Assembly (NCBI GenBank): GCA_934162425.1
Contig: CAKPIS010000008.1
Span: 1 to 63,669 of the forward strand
Length of the DNA: 63,669 nt
Source: an uncultured Bacilli bacterium
GTDB lineage: Bacteria > Bacillota_I > Bacilli_A > RF39 > UBA660
Reading direction: 5' to 3'
Below the pieces are notes generated by a model. The model had not been told where the DNA came from, ran no database searches, and worked only from the letters and a program-made list of their open reading frames with translations. Shown in pieces: positions 17,703-24,164 of this stretch. Every line of letters starts with the position of its first letter. The first letter of the stretch is position 1. The position numbers and the translations under genes were made by a program.

Positions 17703-17736
17703 AAGTTCGTAATACTTGGTATTATGGACTTTTTTC
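17703..17736 (+). terminator. Terminator after tRNA-His, inside the element
   Basis: AGTTCGTAATA pairs with TATTATGGACT (with G-T pairs), followed by six T. Confidence 0.7.
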
Positions 17737-17762
17737 TTATAATAAAGGTGGTGAATAATAAA

Positions 17763-18056
17763 ATGAATGTGTCCATAGAAATTTTAGAATTTCCTTTGTG
17801 CGTAAAAAACAAGATATTAAGGATTAAATATATTACTAAATTAAATATAGAATATATTGCAGGAAAGAATATTGTCTTTAATAACTCTAATTTGGGATTA
17901 AAAGAACCACATAAAATTATTATTAGTAATGGTACAGATAAACTAGTTTTACTATGTTATGATGATACAAATCTATATAATGAAGAACTAAATGCTACTG
18001 TTACTTTATTAGAACTAACAAACATAGTTAATGTATTTTTAGAAAAAAATTTGTAG
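17763..18056 (+). CDS. Small partner protein upstream of a serine integrase (EPHK family)
   Basis: 97 aa, not a family I can name. ATG 17763 follows AAAGGTGGTG; longer in-frame starts lie within the terminator. The C-terminal half resembles the protein at 62890-63162, which holds the same place in the tRNA-Gly element: NL....EPHKIIIS-N against NL....EPHKVIINN, then a shared L-rich end (TVTLLELTNIV / KVSLSELSEYI). Both are predicted mostly beta with a C-terminal helix. Conserved linkage to the integrase suggests a recombination accessory, for example a directionality factor; this is inference. Confidence 0.7.
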   Translation: MNVSIEILEFPLCVKNKILRIKYITKLNIEYIAGKNIVFNNSNLGLKEPHKIIISNGTDKLVLLCYDDTNLYNEELNATVTLLELTNIVNVFLEKNL

Positions 18057-18122
18057 TTCATTTTTTCTTTATTTATAAGGCTAAAGCAGTGTTTTACTAT
18101 CTGTTTTTCAAAAAGATGTCCG

Positions 18123-18151
18123 TTGACGTTCCTAAAAAAATGTGGTATTAT
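18123..18151 (+). promoter_or_regulatory. Promoter of the serine integrase gene
   Basis: TTGACG, 17 bases, TATTAT. It lies 118 bases before the integrase start, so the transcript has a leader that contains a terminator. Confidence 0.7.
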
Positions 18152-18206
18152 GATAATATACGACAATTCTAGATAAGCCGTATATTGGGTAGTTTTTGAA
18201 GTTCTT

Positions 18207-18235
18207 ACACAAGGGAAATTCTCTTGTGTTTTTTT
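18207..18235 (+). terminator. Leader terminator between promoter and integrase gene
   Basis: ACACAAGGGAAATTCTCTTG-type hairpin (ACACAAG with CTTGTGT) with a long T run, 35 bases before the integrase ATG. An equivalent is at 63234-63262. Confidence 0.8.
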
Positions 18236-18269
18236 GTCGTTAAAAAATATAGAAAAGGAGAGATGAAAA

Positions 18270-20009
18270 ATGAATGACAAAAAATATGTAGTAGGACTTT
18301 ACCCTAGGGTTTCAACGGAGGATCAATTTAGAAATGGTCACAGTTTAGGAGAGCAAAAAGAAAGAATGCTGAAACTATGTGATTACAAGAATTACGAGGT
18401 TTATAAGGTGTATGAAGATGCAGGAATAAGTGCTAAAGATATGAATAGACCTGCATTTCAAGAAATGATTCATGATATTAAGGATGGAAAGATAAACAAG
18501 ATAATTGTTTATAAGTTGGATAGACTTACTCGTTCTATCAAAGATTTAGAAGAAATATGCACCTTTCTAGAAGAAAATAATTGTAGTTTAGAAAGCATGT
18601 GTGAGGATATTAATACATCTACTGCTAATGGTAAGTTTTTTATTAGAATGCTTACTATTCTTGCTCAATTAGAAATTGAAAGAACAAGTGAGAGAACTAA
18701 ATTTGGTATGGTCGGAGCTGTGAAAAAAGGTCATTTTGTAGGACGTTCACCTATTGGATATGATAAAGTTGATAAAAAATTAGTCGTTAATGATATTGAA
18801 AGTGAAGTTATTAGAAGAATATTTGATTTATATATTAAAGGTGTCGCAGCTAATGCCATTACTAAATTATTAAATGAAGAAAAAGTATTAAATAGAAAAT
18901 GGATACCTACTCTAGTAGATAGAATACTATCCAATGAAATTTATATTGGTAATTATGTTCATAGGAAAACTATTAAAGGAGAAGAACCTCAAAAATTTAT
19001 AGGTGTATCACCAGCAATTATTGAAGAAGAAGTATTTAATATTGCTCAAGTACAAAAACAAAAGAATTTAAAAAATTACAAAAGAAAACAGACTTATATT
19101 TTTATGCAGTGTATAAAATGTCCTAAATGTGAAACCATCATGGGTGGTTGTTCTAGTAAAAGTCATACAGGAGAAAAACATTGTTATTATCAATGTGCTA
19201 ATTGTAAAACGCGAGTTAGTGAAAAGAAAATTGAAAAACAAATTATTAATTTTCTAGATGATATGCTAGACTTCTTCTTATTAATTGATAATACTTATAA
19301 ACCATATCTGTATCAAGATACTGAAAGTGAATTAAAGAAATGTAATAAGATAATTGATGAACTAGAAACAAAAGAAAAAAGAATTAAGAAAGCATTTGTA
19401 GATGGTATTGTAGAAGAAATAGAATTAAGAGATGAGTTAGATTTTATCAAAAATCAAAGAAAGATAACCCAAGGCAAAATAAAAGATTTATCTATAAAAG
19501 AAAGTTCAGAAAATCATAAAAATGGGATGAGATTAATATATAATTTAAAACAACTAGAACAAATAAAATATAAATCTTATTATGTAAGAAAAAATAAACT
19601 ATGGGATAAGTTACTCAAAGAACAAAAGCAAGAATTAGTATTTAAATATATTGATAATATTAGTATTGAAATAGATAAAAATAAAAATGTAACTATTAAA
19701 CAAATTAATATTAATGAAAAAGAAATTAATAATATTGGTTATTTATTTAGAGAAAATTGTTTTGATTTAGTAGTTAATTCTAATGATAAAAGTTTGATAT
19801 TATCTAATTATAATTCAAAGGAAGATATAGATAATTATATAAAATCGTTAAGTGAATTTTATAAGATAAAACAAAACAATTTAAATATTGATTCTATTAA
19901 TTTAGAAGAACTAGGTCAAAAGAATAATAGTCTATTACAAATAATTCCTAACAAAAAAGAATCAAAATTTGATAAAGAAAACCTAACATTACTATCAATA
20001 AATGCCTAA
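18270..20009 (+). CDS. Large serine recombinase (integrase) of the tRNA-His element
   Basis: 579 aa. Resolvase catalytic domain (1-150) with the serine in LYPRVSTEDQ, YKLDRLTRSIKDL and ERTSERTKFG; recombinase domain (about 165-270); zinc ribbon with CPKCETIMGG and CANC (about 290-320); then a coiled coil and C-terminal region. The Pro before RVST is unusual, since a hydrophobic residue is common there. Such enzymes insert and excise elements without host factors, but excision needs a partner protein. It is clearly related to the partial protein at 63304. Confidence 0.93.
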   Translation: MNDKKYVVGLYPRVSTEDQFRNGHSLGEQKERMLKLCDYKNYEVYKVYEDAGISAKDMNRPAFQEMIHDIKDGKINKIIVYKLDRLTRSIKDLEEICTFLEENNCSLESMCEDINTSTANGKFFIRMLTILAQLEIERTSERTKFGMVGAVKKGHFVGRSPIGYDKVDKKLVVNDIESEVIRRIFDLYIKGVAANAITKLLNEEKVLNRKWIPTLVDRILSNEIYIGNYVHRKTIKGEEPQKFIGVSPAIIEEEVFNIAQVQKQKNLKNYKRKQTYIFMQCIKCPKCETIMGGCSSKSHTGEKHCYYQCANCKTRVSEKKIEKQIINFLDDMLDFFLLIDNTYKPYLYQDTESELKKCNKIIDELETKEKRIKKAFVDGIVEEIELRDELDFIKNQRKITQGKIKDLSIKESSENHKNGMRLIYNLKQLEQIKYKSYYVRKNKLWDKLLKEQKQELVFKYIDNISIEIDKNKNVTIKQININEKEINNIGYLFRENCFDLVVNSNDKSLILSNYNSKEDIDNYIKSLSEFYKIKQNNLNIDSINLEELGQKNNSLLQIIPNKKESKFDKENLTLLSINA

Positions 20010-20040
20010 AATATGGTAAAATTATATTGAGGTGACAAGC

Positions 20041-21144
20041 ATGGATAAACCAGTAAGAAAGGCTGTCAGAACTTTTGTAATTCAAGATAACAAAGTATTA
20101 GCAATTAAATATTTAACTGAAAAGAATAATGGATTTTATGATATTCCAGGTGGAAAAATTGAAAATGGAGAGACTAATTTTGATGCTTCTATTAGAGAAT
20201 GTTTAGAAGAAACAGGTATTCAAATAATTAATCAAAAATATATTGGTAATTTAGTTATTGAATATCCAGAAATGATTTTTGATTTTGATGTAATAATATG
20301 CAAAAAGTTTAAAGGAAATCCAAATAATTTTGATGAAAATGAATCTATGTGGATAGAAATAGAAGATTTAATAAATCAAGAAAAGAGATTTCCTTGTATT
20401 GATATTTTACAATCTGAATACAATAAATATTTTAAATATGGTAATTTTAAAATTAAATTTATAGCTGATAAAAATCACAATATTTTGCAAAAAGAAATAA
20501 TTGATAGTGATTGTGGATATGTTAAAATGTGGAATAATTGGTCTAAAAAAAGAAATGGATTACCAGTATACGATAATTGGCTAGATGATTATAATGAAGT
20601 ATTAGATAGTAATAAAAACAGTGAGATATTAGATTTAGGGTGTGGAATCGGTGCAGATACTTTATATTTAATTGAAAAAGGTTATAATGTACTATCTTGT
20701 GATTTTTCAACTGAAGCATTAAATAATATTAAGAATAATATTCCAAAAAGTAACACTATGTATTTAGATATGGTAGATAATTTTCCATTTAAAGATGAAA
20801 GTTTTTCATTAATAATAGCAGACTTATCTTTACATTATTTTGATAATGAGACTACTATTCATATCATGAATGAAATAAGAAGAATTTTAAAGAAAAATGG
20901 TATTTTATTATCAAGAGTTGCTTCAGTTAATGACTTTAATTTTGGTGCAGGAATTGGTGAAAAAATGGAAAATAATTTCTACTTTGAGGGGGATTATACA
21001 AAAAGATTTTTTGATCAAGAGGATATAAATAAATATTTTGGTATTATTGGAACACTAGAGTCATTTGAAACTTCTATGACAAGAAATGAGGAAGAATATT
21101 CAAAACCTAAAGTGTTATATCAAATTAAAGTAATAAGAAATTGA
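20041..21144 (+). CDS. Nudix hydrolase fused to a SAM methyltransferase
   Basis: 367 aa. Residues 1-130 are a Nudix domain with the box GGKIENGETNFDASIREC-LEETGI intact (written in two parts). Residues about 140-365 are a class I methyltransferase: ILDLGCGIGADTLYLIEKGY binds SAM, followed by FSLIIADLSLHYF. The Nudix part would hydrolyse a nucleoside diphosphate derivative and the other part methylate an unknown acceptor. ATG 20041 follows TTGAGGTGACA. The downstream gene is 24 bases away. The fusion is rare to my knowledge. Confidence 0.85.
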   Translation: MDKPVRKAVRTFVIQDNKVLAIKYLTEKNNGFYDIPGGKIENGETNFDASIRECLEETGIQIINQKYIGNLVIEYPEMIFDFDVIICKKFKGNPNNFDENESMWIEIEDLINQEKRFPCIDILQSEYNKYFKYGNFKIKFIADKNHNILQKEIIDSDCGYVKMWNNWSKKRNGLPVYDNWLDDYNEVLDSNKNSEILDLGCGIGADTLYLIEKGYNVLSCDFSTEALNNIKNNIPKSNTMYLDMVDNFPFKDESFSLIIADLSLHYFDNETTIHIMNEIRRILKKNGILLSRVASVNDFNFGAGIGEKMENNFYFEGDYTKRFFDQEDINKYFGIIGTLESFETSMTRNEEEYSKPKVLYQIKVIRN

Positions 21145-21168
21145 TATAGAAATTATGGAGATGAGAAA

Positions 21169-21711
21169 ATGAATAATGAATTAGAATTTAAAAAAGTAGA
21201 AGATAATAAAGATTTAGTAGCAGAATCTACTTATAATTGTATAGATAAATTGTTTTCCGCAGAAGAAAAAAGTGATTTTTTAGTCGCAGAAATAAATCCA
21301 GAATTTATGGATGGTATTAAGTTATGCGAACACTATAATGTGGATGCTAAAATAGGTGCTAATTGCTTAATATGTGAATGTAAGCGTGGAGAAAATAAAA
21401 GTTATGTTGCATTATTAGTCCCTACAGGATATAGATACAATATGTCTTCTACAGTAAGAAAATATACTAATTCTAGAATGGTATCTGTTGCTCCACTTGA
21501 TTATGTTTTAGAAAAAACTAAAATGGAATATGGAAGTATTAACCCAATAGGATTACCAGAAGATTGGAAATTATTTATTGATCCTAAAGTATTGGAAGTT
21601 GAAAGAATTATCTGTGGAAGTGGATTAAAAAAGTCAAAAATTTCATTACTAAGTAAATATTTATTAAAGTTAAACAATGTAGAAATTTTAGAAAATTTAG
21701 CTAAAGAATAA
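21169..21711 (+). CDS. YbaK-like aminoacyl-tRNA deacylase
   Basis: 180 aa. TVRKYTNSRMVSVAPLDYVL, then YGSINPIGLPEDWKLFIDP and IICGSGLKKS follow the YbaK/ProX pattern (variable region, G-S-x-x-P-x-G, D-P, GxG). These domains hydrolyse mischarged aminoacyl-tRNA. The first 60 residues are an extra N-terminal piece. Ribosome site TGGAGATGAG. In a mobile element it may protect or modify the charged tRNA pool; it lies between two methyltransferase fusions. Confidence 0.75.
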   Translation: MNNELEFKKVEDNKDLVAESTYNCIDKLFSAEEKSDFLVAEINPEFMDGIKLCEHYNVDAKIGANCLICECKRGENKSYVALLVPTGYRYNMSSTVRKYTNSRMVSVAPLDYVLEKTKMEYGSINPIGLPEDWKLFIDPKVLEVERIICGSGLKKSKISLLSKYLLKLNNVEILENLAKE

Positions 21712-21741
21712 TATAATTTAATAATGATTGGAGATGGACTT

Positions 21742-23115
21742 ATGAATGAAAGGATAACTTTTATTTCTGTTTTTAATGATATTAGTTTAGAAAAAATAGA
21801 ACATTATACAAAAGAAATAAATGATAAATTATGCAAAGTTCCATTAGGAAAAAACGTTAATAATCGTGAAGAAGCAGATACACTTCCTTATCACTTTACT
21901 TTGTCAGCATGGGATATTTCTTGTAAAGAGAAAGTTATTGATGAACTATCAAAGATAGAATATCCTAAACTAAAAATACTAATAAATGATATAGAAATAA
22001 TGAATGGAAAAGAAAATAGTTATGTATTATATTTTGATATTGAAGAAAGTAATGAACTAAAATTATTACAATCGAAAATATATCAAATGTTGCCAAGTAA
22101 AAAATATAATCCTAAGAACTTTAATTTTCATATTACCATTCATATAGATAAAGATTATACTAAAATAATTACAATGAAGAAAAAATTATTAGAAAATTTT
22201 ACTCCATTTGAATTGGAAGTTGATACATTTGGTTTATATGAAATTTATCCTGCTAAACTAGTTAAACAATTTAAGCACTTTATAAATGATAAAGACTATG
22301 AAGAGATAAGCCCTACTGCTATTGTAACTTCATATCCACGAATTTTTACAGATATACCTTACGAAAAAGAGATTTATAATTGGTTAGAAAATCATTTTAA
22401 TGAAGAAGTAACTTTAAATAAAATGTTAGCTCCAGAAATAGAAGCAAGGTATAAATTAACTAACAAGCTTTTAGATAAATATAGAATAAAACAAGTATTA
22501 GAGTTAGCAGCAGGATATTCATCACGTGGATTATTTTATTCTCAAAAAGGTTATAATTATGTTGAATTAGACTTAGAGAATGTTATTAAAAACAAGAAAG
22601 AAATATTGCATTCTATTGAGAAAGTTATTCCTAAAAGTTTAAATATTATTAGTGGTAATGCATTAAAAAATGATGATTTTAAAAAGATAGAAAGTTATTT
22701 TAAAACTGATGAACCAATTGCAGTAATTAATGAAGGTTTATTAAGATATTTAACTTTTGATGAGAAAAGACAAGTAGCACAAAATATTTATGCTTTATTA
22801 TCTAAATATGATGGTATTTGGATTACTTGCGATGTAACACCTAAAAAGTTTATGAATTCACAAGCTTTAGCTTTACCTAATTTTAACAAGAATTTAGCAA
22901 ATATTACTTCTAGAAATAATTTGAATGATCGTTTTGAAGATATAAATCATATAAAAGATTTTTTTGGAAATATCGGTTTTGAATTAATTGAGGTTCATAA
23001 ATTTAATGAGATGAAAGATGAATTATATTCTGTAAACAAATTAAATATCTTTGATGAAAAAATTGAAAAAACTTTAGAAGATGCTATTGTTGTAGTTATG
23101 AAAATTAGAAAATAA
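21742..23115 (+). CDS. 2H phosphoesterase fused to an LCM-type methyltransferase
   Basis: 457 aa. The N-terminal domain (about 1-180) has the two HxT motifs of the 2H (2'-5' RNA ligase-like) superfamily, YHFTLSAW and FHITIHI. These enzymes open 2',3'-cyclic phosphates or 2'-5' bonds in RNA. From about 195 the chain follows leucine-carboxyl/Tcmp methyltransferases: SPTAIVTSYPRIFTDIPY and VLELAAGYSSRGLFYSQKGY (SAM site), then INEGLLRYLTFDEK. ATG 21742 follows TTGGAGATGG. The fusion, and its place beside a PrrC/RloC-like ATPase, suggest RNA end processing; this is inference. Confidence 0.8.
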   Translation: MNERITFISVFNDISLEKIEHYTKEINDKLCKVPLGKNVNNREEADTLPYHFTLSAWDISCKEKVIDELSKIEYPKLKILINDIEIMNGKENSYVLYFDIEESNELKLLQSKIYQMLPSKKYNPKNFNFHITIHIDKDYTKIITMKKKLLENFTPFELEVDTFGLYEIYPAKLVKQFKHFINDKDYEEISPTAIVTSYPRIFTDIPYEKEIYNWLENHFNEEVTLNKMLAPEIEARYKLTNKLLDKYRIKQVLELAAGYSSRGLFYSQKGYNYVELDLENVIKNKKEILHSIEKVIPKSLNIISGNALKNDDFKKIESYFKTDEPIAVINEGLLRYLTFDEKRQVAQNIYALLSKYDGIWITCDVTPKKFMNSQALALPNFNKNLANITSRNNLNDRFEDINHIKDFFGNIGFELIEVHKFNEMKDELYSVNKLNIFDEKIEKTLEDAIVVVMKIRK

Positions 23116-23126
23116 ATACTATCTTT

Positions 23127-23152
23127 GAGCAAGAAACTTGCTCTTTTTTTGT
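23127..23152 (+). terminator. Terminator
   Basis: GAGCAAG-AAA-CTTGCTC then seven T; closes the methyltransferase operon. Confidence 0.88.
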
Positions 23153-23172
23153 TGCCTAAATTTAGAAAGGAG

Positions 23173-23364
23173 ATGAACTTTATTAATTATTTCTTTGAAA
23201 TAGTCGTGCCACAATTATTAGAGTATTTTAAAGAAAATGCAAAGGATGTGCCTTATTCTTTATTATCAGAAGTGTTAATTAATAATAAGAACTATGAAAA
23301 AGAAGTAAAAGAAATGATTGAAAAATCTAATGAAATTAGTAAAAAATATACTGAAAAAAATTAA
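23173..23364 (+). CDS. Small acidic/basic helical protein, unknown
   Basis: 63 aa (MNFINYFFEIVVPQLLEYF...). The ribosome site GAAAGGAG abuts the ATG with no spacer, which is poor geometry. An in-frame ATT nine bases on might instead be used, or the gene may be poorly translated. Predicted amphipathic helices; not recognised. Confidence 0.45.
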   Translation: MNFINYFFEIVVPQLLEYFKENAKDVPYSLLSEVLINNKNYEKEVKEMIEKSNEISKKYTEKN

Positions 23365-23390
23365 ACTGTCGGAGACTATATTAGTGGGCC

Positions 23391-23431
23391 TTAGGGATAT
23401 TCCCTAACAAGTAGATGGGTGTGTACACACC
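23391..23431. other. Pair of strong hairpins / palindrome
   Basis: TTAGGGA-TAT-TCCCTAA (23391-23407) is followed by the 14-base perfect palindrome GGTGTGTACACACC (23418-23431). Together they form two stacked hairpins in RNA, or the second may be a dimeric-protein site in DNA. They lie in the 133-base gap before the two-repeat DNA-binding-like gene. No T run follows, so this is not a terminator. Confidence 0.55.
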
Positions 23432-23497
23432 ATGCTTGATATATTAAATTTCTATATTACGTTACCCGTTCTTTATTATTTTGAAAGGAGATGTTTT

Positions 23498-24052
23498 ATG
23501 ATTGAAGAATGGATAGATAGAAAAGATGTTCAAGAAATATTTTCATTAACAACAAAACAATTTGGAAGAGTTTTAAGAAATATAAAACGAAGACACAAAT
23601 ATGATTATTGCATATGGACTAAAAAAGATACAGATAATAAATCAAAAATGTATATAAATAAAGAATGTGTTGAATGGTTAAGAAAAGTTTATTTCAATAA
23701 AGAAGTACATTACTTAACTTCTGAAATTGAATTTTATAAAGAAAAAATATTTGATTTAGAAAATAAGTTAGGAATAGATCATAAAAGAAATAAATATGTA
23801 TCTACTTCATTAAGATTTTTACCATATAAATTTGGTAAAAGTATAAGTGCTATCCATGCAGCTCTGTATAGAATGAGAAAAGTATTTCCTTATCCTATAA
23901 CATTTGAAGATGAAGGTATTATATGTGTTAAAGAAGAAGGAGTTAAATGGTTATATGAAAACTATTTTAAAAGGGATTATTTAAAAGAATTAGAAGAATA
24001 TAAGTGGGAATTAGAAAATAGAAGAAATAGTTTGAAATTCCAAAAAAAATAA
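23498..24052 (+). CDS. Two-repeat putative DNA-binding protein
   Basis: 184 aa. ATG 23498 follows GAAAGGAGATG. The two halves look alike: each has a helix-turn-helix-like start (DVQEIFSLTTKQFGRVLRNI; YKFGKSISAIHAALYRM), a beta hairpin with a Y-x-I core, then E-x-VEWL/GVKWL, Y-F and a charged helix. So it is probably an internal duplication of a small winged-helix or excisionase-like fold. In this setting it could regulate the adjacent ATPase or act in excision. The palindrome at 23418-23431 is a possible self-operator. Confidence 0.55.
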   Translation: MIEEWIDRKDVQEIFSLTTKQFGRVLRNIKRRHKYDYCIWTKKDTDNKSKMYINKECVEWLRKVYFNKEVHYLTSEIEFYKEKIFDLENKLGIDHKRNKYVSTSLRFLPYKFGKSISAIHAALYRMRKVFPYPITFEDEGIICVKEEGVKWLYENYFKRDYLKELEEYKWELENRRNSLKFQKK

Positions 24053-24080
24053 TAGAGTTGTAGTAATTTGTAGAATTATT

Positions 24081-24089
24081 TGATATAAT
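24081..24089 (+). promoter_or_regulatory. Extended -10 promoter of the ABC ATPase gene
   Basis: TGATATAAT, an extended -10 (TGnTATAAT); no good -35 at standard spacing. The start codon is 75 bases downstream, after a terminator. Confidence 0.5.
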
Positions 24090-24101
24090 GTCTTTAGATT
24101 T

Positions 24102-24148
24102 AAAGGGCTAGTACAGACTTTGAACAAGTTTTGTATTGCCCTTTTTTT
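24102..24148 (+). terminator. Leader terminator before the ABC ATPase gene
   Basis: AAAGGGC-TAGTACA pairs with TTGTAT-T-GCCCTTT, followed by seven T. It stands between the -10 box and the AAGGAGG ribosome site, so expression needs readthrough or antitermination. Confidence 0.75.
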
Positions 24149-24164
24149 ATACAAGGAGGTATTT

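Noticed and set aside
24088..24111. Seven-codon leader peptide before the ABC ATPase
   Set aside because: Its ATG overlaps the -10 hexamer, so it would not be in the transcript.
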